Below are positions 11,972 to 20,269 of a stretch of DNA of 64,000 nucleotides, one piece after another. The stretch lies in contig NC_135178.1 in the NCBI RefSeq assembly GCF_041146795.1, positions 4,780,844 through 4,844,843 on the forward strand. Direction: 5' to 3'. This stretch comes from Maylandia zebra (lineage: Eukaryota; Chordata; Actinopteri; Cichliformes; Cichlidae). Under the pieces are notes generated by a model that saw nothing but the letters and a program-made list of their open reading frames with translations, was not told the DNA's origin and did not search any database. The translations under genes were made by a program, and so were the position numbers. The stretch's first letter is position 1. The number at the start of each line of letters is the position of its first letter.

Positions 11972-12640
11972 TAAAACTTTTATTCTTATGCTTTGAATAA
12001 ACATGTCAGATTTTCATAAAACATTCATTTGTATGTTATAATGTTTTTCTACACCATGTGTAATTTTTATAGAACCTTTCTTTATTCTATGTATAATCAT
12101 GTATCTTTGAAAAATAAAATATCTAATCTTATCTTTTGTACTTTGTGGTTATTGAATAAATATTAGCCACTGTGGTGGGGTGTGGTCTGCGGTGCGGCTG
12201 CAAGGTAGGCGGACGCATGTGGACGACAATCACACCTCGCTGGCTTAAAGTCTGAATTCAGTCCTGACTGTTTGTTCATGTTGGAGTTTGTGGCTGCAAG
12301 CTGGAAAGCTGCAGCCAGTGTGTGAACGACAAGCGTGAATAAAGTGCATGCTGAAAAGCATGGAAACATGGTCGGGTCTGCCGTAGATTAATTACAGCCA
12401 CATATAAACTGATAAAAACAGATGGCTGAAAGAAATGTTTGATGGAAAAAGGAAAAAGAGTGTTGTGCTGCTAAACTTTGAGGTTCTAAGTCACCAATGT
12501 TTAAATAAGAAAATGCCAAGAGGAGACTAGCAGCCCTGAGTCTGCATGCAAAACATGAAAACTCCATAGCAGTGATACTTGTTCTTACATAAGTGCAAAC
12601 ATAGGTGGTATTGTTCAAGTGAAACAAGAACATATCATTT
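11972..12640. repeat. LINE tail and unclassified repeat
   Basis: 12000-12140 ends AAAATAAAATATCTAATCTTATCTT, a LINE-like 3' end. 12165-12400 is GC-richer and contains a GAATAAAGTG polyadenylation-like box followed by TGGTCGGGTCTGCCG, suggestive of a degraded LTR but unproven. No gene seen. Confidence 0.35.
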
Positions 12641-13178
12641 TACAGTACATTTTTGCCATCCTGTGATCTCATTTGCCACATTCTCCTAACATCTTAGAGC
12701 TATTTCCAAACAAGAATGTTTATGTTAGATTCTGTTTTAACATGTCACCAATTATAATTCTGACTTTGAAGTAAAGACACTTTTTGTTTTGGCTGTTTTT
12801 AATCAGTTCCAGTCGTGTTCAACCCCCATTTAGATTTACTTTCCCAAACTTTGTGGCACTAATGATTCTGTGTCCAGGTTTAAAACACCTGCTCTCTGAA
12901 TTTGTACAGAAATTCTAGTGTAAGTCTGAGTTTTGGGCTGCTTTGGAGTATTAGTTGTTTTATATTACCCGAGTCCTGAGTAAAGTGTGGTATAAATGCA
13001 GGCATGGTCTCAGTGTTTTCTTCAGTGTTCTGGCTGATGTTGTTGAAGCCACAGTGAGCATTTTTGTCCGTTCACCAGTGTGGCGGTATTTGAAAAATAT
13101 ACATCACGGGTGAAATGAAGATGGTTAAACTGTTACATCGCAGCTTTAATTTGAATTAACGTGTTTGTCTGTCTGCAG
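12641..13178. other. No gene recognised
   Basis: Sequence upstream of the isolated fchsd2-like exon. No second exon of that gene could be found here. Confidence 0.3.
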
Positions 13179-13262
13179 GCTTCTCAGCCAGACGAGTTGA
13201 CCATCGAGGAGCAGGAAATCTTGGAGGTCATCGATGATGGCGACATGGAGGACTGAGTCAAG
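13179..13262 (+). pseudogene. fchsd2: Isolated fchsd2-like SH3 exon with in-frame stop
   Basis: An 84-base exon between a clean acceptor (TCTGTCTGCAG) and donor (GTACAA). It encodes ASQPDELTIEEQEILEVI, then DDGDMED, a stop, and VK. This matches the first SH3 domain of the F-BAR/double-SH3 protein FCHSD2 (actin and endocytosis adaptor), where the position of the stop is an invariant Trp (DGDMEDWVK). The codon has changed from TGG to TGA at 13254-13256. The rest of the exon is highly conserved. No neighbouring fchsd2 exon is visible in either direction, so this is most simply a duplicated gene fragment that has picked up a nonsense mutation. A sequencing error or a damaged real gene with very long introns remains possible. 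Confidence 0.8.
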
Positions 13263-13850
13263 GTACAAAAATAACACAAACACAGTTATGTAGCAGAAGC
13301 ACTCTCATGTTTGAGGGTTGGTTGTTTTGTGTATTAGTTCACTCTCTGGCTCTTAGACTGTTTGACAAACATTTAGTTTCAGTTTTTATAAGACCTCGCA
13401 CCGGTACGGACTATCTACTGGACGTTTTAGTGTTTCTCTGGGATCAGCTGGACTGATGTGGCTTCAGGAATTAGAATAATTCAACTAAAATGCGTGCGGT
13501 GCATTGGGGCAGGTCAGGTTGGCCTGGGTGGTAGAAGCTCTGCTGAACATAAAGACAAATCAAAAAATGTACAAATACACAGTTCTCTGCTTCTTTTTTT
13601 GGCCCCGCAGCTGTAAAGGGCTGATGGGAGATTCTCGTCACCCAGCCGGGCAGGCAGGTGGGCGGGCATGGCTGAGAGTCTGACAGGGGTCAAGTGGTGA
13701 AACGACACTTGACCCCCGACTTGAACGACACGTCTCCCTCATGCATGAGTAACACGAAGAACTTTGCCTACTTGGTGTTCAATGCTTTTGCTGTGTAATT
13801 ATATTGTCTTCAACGTTCCAGCGAATAGGTTCAAGCTACAAACCTATCAT
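13263..13850 (+). repeat. Possible 5' LTR region
   Basis: Ends ...CTACAAACCTATCA directly before the primer-binding-site-like sequence, as the CA end of an LTR would. The left boundary is not identifiable and no second LTR of this family was found, so this is a tentative assignment. Confidence 0.35.
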
Positions 13851-13854
13851 TAAT

Positions 13855-13872
13855 TGGTCCTTCGAGAGCCGG
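13855..13872 (+). promoter_or_regulatory. Primer binding site-like sequence (tRNA-Tyr)
   Basis: TGGTCCTTCGAG is complementary to the 3' end of vertebrate tRNA-Tyr (acceptor CTCGAAGGACCA) and is followed by AGCCGGAG, which continues the match after a two-base AG insertion. Placed five bases after a CA dinucleotide, it looks like the minus-strand primer site of a retroelement. Confidence 0.6.
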
Positions 13873-14078
13873 AGCCCTGGAGTCGACATTCACCGAGGGG
13901 AGAAGAGACACGCTGAAAGACTGAGGTCAGCCAGGAAGTTCCTGTAGTAAAGTCCCGAGACGTGAGAATTTGTCATCGGGCAGGTGGATTAGCTGTCTGT
14001 TTTCTCTCCTCGATGAATGACGATCGGCGGGATTCGAGGCTGATATTACATGCTAAGCAACACCAAGTAAGTTTAAGT

Positions 14079-14320
14079 CTTTGCCACTGTGTGCGGCAAA
14101 GCACGCAACCACTGTGTGAGTTTGCGTTGAAATTCTTTATCACTGTGTGCGATAAAGTGCATGATCATTGCGTTGTAAGTCTTTGCCACTGTGTGCGGCA
14201 AAGCACGCAGTCACTGTGTGAAAACTGCGTTGTAATGGATGATGGAGAAGCTGAATTGAATATGAAAGTGCAAGTCTATGCCACTGTGGGCAAAGCACGC
14301 AACCACTGTGTGAGGTTGCG
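14079..14320 (+). ncRNA. Tandem array of paired hairpins with constant ACTGTGTG loops
   Basis: Four repeat units of about 50-90 bases, each with stem a and then stem b. Stem a: CTTTGCC/GGCAAAG (14079-14101), CTTTATC/GATAAAG (14135-14157), CTTTGCC/GGCAAAG (14181-14203), CTATGCC/GGCAAAG (14276-14295, one mismatch). Stem b: CGCAA/TTGCG (14104-14126), a GCATGATCATTGC palindrome-like variant (14159-14171), CGCAGT/ACTGCG (14206-14229), CGCAACC/GGTTGCG (14298-14320). Loops are ACTGTGTGC or ACTGTGTGA with little change. Two base pairs in stem a of unit 2 and several in stem b change together. The array starts about 205 bases after the primer-site end, where retroviral leaders carry packaging and dimerisation structures. 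The function is inference. Confidence 0.6.
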
Positions 14321-14880
14321 TTGCGGTCTCTTCTGAGCTGATGAGCAAGCTACACATTATCAGATCGAGAGCTGGCTGAGAACTCCTCAAAGAGAGGGAA
14401 ACAGAACTGTGATAACTGGAGTGTGCAGCGTTTCCGTGAGCAGTTTTTCTGCATCTTGACTCATGTGTGTAGAGTGTTCATAGCATCAGCATCATGTTTT
14501 TGTTATTTGTTTTGTTGGGTTGAAAAATAAATAAACTTGTGATCATACTCATGGATCACCATGGCACATATCACCAGCCATGTGATTTATTTATGCACAT
14601 GAAAAAAGTGAGTGTGAATGTGTCTGACGTCACAGTGTTTTTGTGCGCTGTGTAAAAGTAATTGCCTCCAATTGTGAGAGCGGTGATTCTGCAGGTCACC
14701 AGCTATTGTAAAGAAAAAAAAGAGTGAAAAAGAGACAAAATTTACATTGTAGATGAAAAATAATCATAGGAAAAAGGTTTTGTGTTGATCAGCCAAGAAC
14801 AACTACAATTTCATTTTCTGCTTTTAAGAAAGGAAACATGCAGGCCAAGTTTCTGGCTGACTTATTTACGGTGCCATGTG
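14321..14880. other. Remainder of leader or unknown sequence
   Basis: No gag-like frame follows the hairpin array; the presumed retroelement is truncated. Around 14520-14545 an AAATAAATAAAC box occurs. Nothing else recognised. Confidence 0.3.
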
Positions 14881-14888
14881 TTTCTCAA

Positions 14889-15166
14889 ACTCACAAGCGA
14901 GCTCTCACTCCTCCCTGAAGACAAGGAATGCAGCTCCAAAGAGCAATAACATGGCAGATAAAGAGACAGCAGCAAAGTCCTGAGCAAAGAGTCCCAGCAA
15001 GCAGCAGCAGTGTGGACGAACAGCATCAGAGAAGAAGAGCAAACCCATCATCCTGCCTGATTGGATGAATGGCACTGTGTTTCCAACAAGCTGCAACTTC
15101 ACTGTGCATGTGACAAGAACATTTGAGGAGAACTGAGGAGACTGTAGGAGTTTGACATTTGCCACT
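14889..15166 (-). CDS. Unidentified exon-like open frame with hydrophobic C-terminus
   Basis: Read on the minus strand, a possible acceptor (CTCCTACAG, about 15141) opens a frame beginning SPQFSSNVLVTC and ending at a TGA near 14905. The last 25 residues (AVSLSAMLLLFGAAFLVFREE) look like a membrane segment with a short charged tail, as in type I or tail-anchored proteins. The frame abuts the end of the 15.2-16 kb retroviral LTR, so the retrovirus may have inserted beside it. I do not recognise the family and cannot exclude a chance open frame. Confidence 0.25.
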
Positions 15167-15975
15167 GTCGCGGTTCGAATTTTTGAGGAAGAGACATAGG
15201 ACAGAAAGTCCATAGTGGGTCAACACAAATGATTTTATTAAAATACATATGTGGTGAAGATGGGCTCTGCAAAACATCAGGCTCAATCTCCCGCCTGACA
15301 ATAGGTGGGTGTGATATTTATACTTATGATGACCAGTAACTCCAGTGAGGACATATTCTAAAAAAGGAACCGCTACTTCCTCTGTTCCTCCAGATGCTTC
15401 CTGTTATTCTACTCTCTGCACTTCAGAACAGAGCATGAGCATACCGTTTACAAGCAACACAAGTCTGTGTGCAGGCAGACTTATGTCTGTATTTTAACCT
15501 CAGTACATGACCTCACTCAACAAACAAAGACATTTTAGAAGTATACTTCCTGACTCCGTTTGAGTCATCTGTTACCAGGCAAACTCCAATGCAGCAGGCT
15601 GCTGAATGCACACAGGCAATATGTAGTAAATTATACTGTAAACATGTAGGCAACCTTTCAATAGCTGAACTTTGCTCCATTGATCGGCCAGACATTGCGC
15701 TGCCCGTAGCTTCAAACCATTAATTAACTTGACCAAGCTTCAACCCTTTAATTATGCAATATGTGTATAACATGATTACAGTTGCACCTGCAATGAAAGA
15801 TTATGTGCTTATGCTAACACCTGAAATACAGACTTTAATATAACATCATCAGTTTCAATAAATGTGTCAATGAAATGACAATAATGATAAATCATAAATG
15901 ATGCAACAGTAATAATAAGGATTATGAATAGTAACATAGATTATGAATGTAAAATAATATTTCATCTCGATACTC
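15167..15975 (-). repeat. Endogenous retrovirus LTR (minus strand)
   Basis: Read on the minus strand it starts after a purine-rich tract (AAAGAGGAGGAG near 15976-15987). It contains an AT-rich U3, a TTAATAAAATC polyadenylation box near 15235 and ends about ATTCGAACCGCGACA at 15167. It resembles the LTR at 57560-58154 in layout and in the purine tract. Boundaries approximate. Confidence 0.55.
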
Positions 15976-16560
15976 CTCCTCTTTGGCCTCGAAAAGGCCA
16001 ACACTCCTCTTATTGTCTCACTCCTCGGGCCACGCAGCCACCTCCTCTTTGAGTGAAATGATGCTCTGCGATCCTTCTCTTCTTTCTTCAACTTCCCAGG
16101 TAGACTACTGGTTAGTCGTTGCACGGGTCAGAGGGTTTATTCTGCCTCTGTTTTGCCACCCGTGTTATTTGGAGATGAGCTTGTCTCCACCAAACTCTCA
16201 TCTGCTACTGCACATTGAGACCAATGGAACTAGGTCCCGCCTGTCCCCTTCAACTGGACTGCTGTTGTGGTACGAGCCGTCACTTTTGGAGCTTGGCACG
16301 CTCCCTTCATCCCTCAGGTTCTCATGTTCCAACGCTGCTGAAGATTTAAGGCAGAGCACGTCGTACACCTTAGTTGTCTTCCTCAATGTCCACGATGAAT
16401 CTCTCATTTTATTTAAAACGTTGCTGTGGGAAGACTCCTCTCAATCTCCTGCAAGCTCAGTAGCACAGCTGCCTGTACTATTTCTGCCGTTCCTCAAGAT
16501 GATCACTGATCCTCCTCAAGCCTCTATCCTGGCCTCCGCTTCCATCCTGTAGGCGCCCTT
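15976..16560 (-). pseudogene. Endogenous retrovirus remnant: integrase C-terminus joined to env 3' end
   Basis: Minus-strand sequence at about 16090-16400 aligns by eye with the integrase C-terminal region at 63690-63985 (shared CTTCTTTC(T)TTC, GAGGGTTTATTCTGCCTCTGTTT and TTGGACTGCTGT blocks), but with stops and indels. It passes straight into the purine tract and LTR; almost all of env (present at 58-63 kb) is missing. This is a decayed, env-deleted provirus of the same family. Confidence 0.65.
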
Positions 16561-16775
16561 CCTCACTCACTTCTCGTCATGGCACCTCACGACACCTACA
16601 AATTAAAATGACCCTCCTCTTGCACCTGGCTTCCGCCATGTGTCAACTCCCTACTGAGACCTGTACAAGAATGTTACACATTCTCTCTAAAACAATCTCC
16701 CGCCAACCTGTAACCCTGTGTAAAAACATTAGTCAGCAGTTACATGTTAAGCTCATTTAACTTCATCTGCTTCTC
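16561..16775. other. No gene recognised
   Basis: Short unannotated gap, probably further degraded proviral sequence. Confidence 0.25.
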
Positions 16776-17000
16776 TCACCCCAACCGGTCGCAGCAGATG
16801 GCCGCCCCTCCCTGAGCCTGGTTCTGCCGGAGGTTTCTTCCTGTTAAAAGGGAGTTTTTCCTTCCCACTGTCGCCAAAGTGCTTGCTCATAGGGGGTCAT
16901 ATGATTGTTGGGTTTTTCTCTGTATCTATGAAGCGCCTTGAGGCGACTTTTGTTGTGATTTGGCGCTATATAAATAAAATTGAATTGAATTGAATTGAAT
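16776..17000 (+). repeat. L2-type LINE 3' end
   Basis: Contains GGAGGTTTCTTCCTGTTAAA, TGAAGCGCCTTGAGGCGACT and ends GGCGCTATATAAATAAAATTG with GAATT tail repeats. The same 3' end occurs inverted at 38575-38815 and 18279-18560. 5'-truncated, non-coding. Confidence 0.85.
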
Positions 17001-18278
17001 TAACTCCCAGCTCCACCTGGAACCTGTATCCTGGAAAACAAATCTGTTAAATCAAACATCTTATTTACAACCAACTATAAATCATGAAAGCGATAAAGTA
17101 TTCAGCATAACAGACAAGTATCATGTTCAGGATTTCTCAAATCATTAAATCACTATTAGTGCCACAATTTATTTTATCCACAATTTAATCAGTGACTTCC
17201 TTAAGCAATGTCACTCCACTTGTTTTATCACTATGAGCCCCCTATTAAACTGTTCCATAAAAACTGCATCTCTTATTTGTTTTCTCATGTCCCTTGTCTG
17301 TTTTGTACCGAATCCTCCACATGCACTCTTAACAAAAGCAAAACAAACATTAGCAACACATTGACCATCTCGGGTTAGGCGTCAGCCCTCCACATTCCAG
17401 AGGTGCTATAAAAAGATTTCCTGTAAAAAGAATCACACTGTTTTCAAGACCGGATGTGTCTCCCCCCATATTCACTCCCCTGTAGTATTCAACATTTTCC
17501 CAAGAACACAGTTTAATAGCATCACCAACTCATAACCTATAAACACAGTTTCTTCACACATAAGCCCAGAAATCCTGTAGTAGGAAAACATTATTAGAAA
17601 ACATTAACTATTTGTCCAGTTATAAATCACATATTCAAAGCACATTAAGAACTGTAATGCTGTAGAGAAGAAAATGCAAATGTTAACGCTGCACAGGTGT
17701 ATACACCCTTTCTCACAGTAATCTCTGTGAGCAACACAAACCCCTGAACAACACACCTGTTAGATTCACAAACACAGAAAGTGGCATTTAAAAGTTAAAT
17801 CGTCATGCAACCTCAGATGTTGCTGTCATCCTTCTGCTCCTGTAAAAAGAAACACACATAAATTCATCCACCCTTTTGGCCTATCTAGGTGGAGGTTAAC
17901 CTTGAGTCGTGGTCAAGTCTTGTCAGCTTTTACCAGTCAGTCAGTTTGTTTTTATTTCCAGTCTTTCATTCATTCATTCATCCATTCTTTGCTGATAGTG
18001 GAAACCATCGCCGCATTTAGATTTCCGCGCTCAGCAAAATGACGTCATTTCAAAAAGAAAAACTCATGACTCATAAAGTCACAAACATGCTGCCAGCTGC
18101 TGTTTGCAGTAAAGTCAAGCTGTGTGTCTAGTATATTTGTCATGTGACTCCAGACCTTTATTATAAACATGTAAGTGACTAAACTGGGAAGAAAGTCAGT
18201 GTATTTCACCTGTATCTGTGTCACAGATACTAAAAACTTTCTGGTTTCTCAGCAAAAGTAAAGGAATATATTAAATTT
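17001..18278. other. No gene recognised
   Basis: About 1.3 kb without supported features. I searched it specifically for the missing upstream exon of lhb (signal peptide and first cysteine block) and saw none. Confidence 0.4.
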
Positions 18279-18960
18279 CAATTCTATTTAATTTATATAG
18301 CAACAAATCACAACAACAGTCACCCCAAGGTGCTTTATATCATAAGGCAAAAACCCAATAATAATACAGACAAAATCCCACCAATTAGATGACCCGACCC
18401 CCCCCCCCCCCCCCCCCCCTTCCTTAGAGCAAGCACTTAGTGACAGTGGGGAGGAAGAACTCCCTTTTAACAGGAATAACACTCCAGGAGTTCCAGGCTC
18501 AGGGAGAGACAGCGATCTGCTGTGACTGGTTTGGGGTGAGGGGAGGAAGACGGGAAAAAAGACACACTGTGGAAAAGAGCCAAAGATTAATAATAAATAA
18601 TGATTAAAAGCAGAGTGGAGCATAAGAAAATAAATCCAATAAAACCACATCATGGGAAGCCTCCGGCAGGCTAGACCTATTGTAGTGTAACTAAGGGAGG
18701 ATTCAGTCACCTGATCCAGCCCAACTATATGCTTTATGAAAAAAAAACCCCAAAAGGTTTAAGCCTTAACAGTAGAGTGTGTCTGACTCTGGTTGCACAG
18801 AAGAGGGCCCCGAAAGCTGAAGGCTCTGCCTCCCTTTCTACTTTTAAAAATCCCTCAGAACCAAAAGTATATTTGATGACTTTATGGTGTACATTTGTGA
18901 GTTATACCAGGGAGTCCATTAGCTCTAAATTTGAGGAGCACAGTATGCAGACTTGAACGC
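18279..18960 (-). repeat. L2-type LINE 3' end, diverged, with poly-C run
   Basis: Inverted relative to 16776-17000: starts AATTCTATTTAATTTATATAGC, then CAAATCACAACAACAGTCAC and CTCCCTTTTAACAGGA. A run of 22 C at 18398-18419 interrupts it. The part after about 18600 is less certain LINE sequence. Confidence 0.7.
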
Positions 18961-19235
18961 ACTGAAGATGTAACACTATTAACAAGATAATCAACCTCTG
19001 TGGGAGTAGCGTTTAGGTAGCTCCCCTGCACTGTGTTGGCACATGGTTCATTGAAAGCATCAACTTTCCCTCACTGTGATGCACAACAGTTTAACAGTAA
19101 GACTTTATGCCTAAAACCAGGACTTTGAAACTTCATTTAACATTTTAGGTGAATTTCTTGTTTAAAAACAGTTGCTTCTGTAGTGTTATAACAACATTTT
19201 TGTAAGGACACTGTTTTCATTTCCCCTCCCTTTAG

Positions 19236-19469
19236 GACCCTGTCATCAAGATACCATTCAGCAATGTGTACCAGCATGTGTGCACATACCGGGACCTGTA
19301 CTATAAAACATTTGAGCTTCCCGCCTGCCCACCTGGTGTAGACCCGATCGTCACCTACCCTGTGGCTTTGAGTTGCCACTGCGGTCGCTGTGCCATGGAC
19401 ACATCTGACTGCACCTTTGAGAGCCTGCAACCTGACTTCTGCATGAATGACATCCCTTTCTACTACTAA
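19236..19469 (+). CDS. lhb: Luteinizing hormone beta subunit, last exon only
   Basis: Encodes the C-terminal 77 residues of gonadotropin II/LH beta, the pituitary hormone subunit that pairs with the common alpha chain to drive gonadal maturation. The exon follows a good acceptor (CTCCCTTTAG) and starts [20 protein letters not shown]. It keeps the cystine-knot landmarks [29 protein letters not shown] and ends [12 protein letters not shown] then TAA. The frame is intact and the exon start matches the usual last intron position in fish gonadotropin beta genes. The preceding coding exon (signal peptide, CxxGxC block) normally lies a few hundred bases upstream, but I find no trace of it in the preceding 7 kb. 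It is therefore an orphan exon, either from a partial duplication or from a gene split by repeat expansion. Family call very secure; functionality doubtful. Confidence 0.9.
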   Translation, partial: DPVIKIPFSNVYQHVCTYRDLYYKTFELPACPPGVDPIVTYPVALSCHCGRCAMDTSDCTFESLQPDFCMNDIPFYY

Positions 19470-20269
19470 AAGAAGCTCAATCATATTTAAACACATTATA
19501 CAGAGTATACGGAAGCTGCCCTGTTGTTTAGAATCAACCAGTAATTACAAAAAAAAAAAAAAATGTTTCTGCTATCGAAATAAACACATGATGAATATTT
19601 CTCTCAAACAGTGTCTTAAAAAAAGATAAAAGGTAATTGACGCCTGACGTCTGAAAGTTGACGCCACAGCTGGAGTAACTTTAACTTTCCTCATATCTTA
19701 AGGCCAGCAGAGATTCAAAATGACATCTGTGTAAAATTTACATGGAAAAAAGTTCTTTCTGTAAAGTGATATATAACCTAATTCAACAGTTTATGAAGAA
19801 TTTATGTCCCATTGCTAGTTTCAAGTCTTACTGATGTGACACGATGCATTCACTTCATAAACTGTGGATCCGATTACAGTCAGCCTTAGTAACTCTAATT
19901 TGTGACTCTAATTGGATTTCATCTACTTTAATTGGACATTAAAGTAGGCAAGAAAACTACATTGAAGATGGTTGAGCTGGCTAAACGCTGGTGGTAGAGA
20001 TGAAGATGGCGGCTTGAATGGATCACCTATTAGTGAAGAAACGATTTGACTTTTACCAATGGGATCTTAATATCATAGCTGTTAACCTCCCTTGTGGCCA
20101 TAAAATGTGGAAGCTGCAATGCCCATCATGTTGAAAAGAAAGTTCAAGTTCTCTGTTCAGCTAAAAGAGACTTTTTCACTGGGATGTCAGACCTCAGGAT
20201 CTTAAGCAGAGAAACAGCCAGTTTTTTATTGATGAAAAATGTATTTCTTTATTTCTTTATGTGAAATAA
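19470..20269. other. Intergenic region between converging lhb exon and klhl10-like gene
   Basis: Contains an A run at 19549-19562, an AAATAAACAC box at 19577-19586 that could polyadenylate the lhb exon, and the 3' flank of klhl10 (minus strand). No gene. Confidence 0.4.

Noticed and set aside
14079-14320. CRISPR-like array
   Set aside because: The repeats are self-complementary hairpins with variable stems, not constant repeats with unique spacers, and the DNA is vertebrate.
17001-19235. Upstream coding exon of lhb
   Set aside because: Searched for the signal peptide and CxxGxC-type block; nothing matching found.
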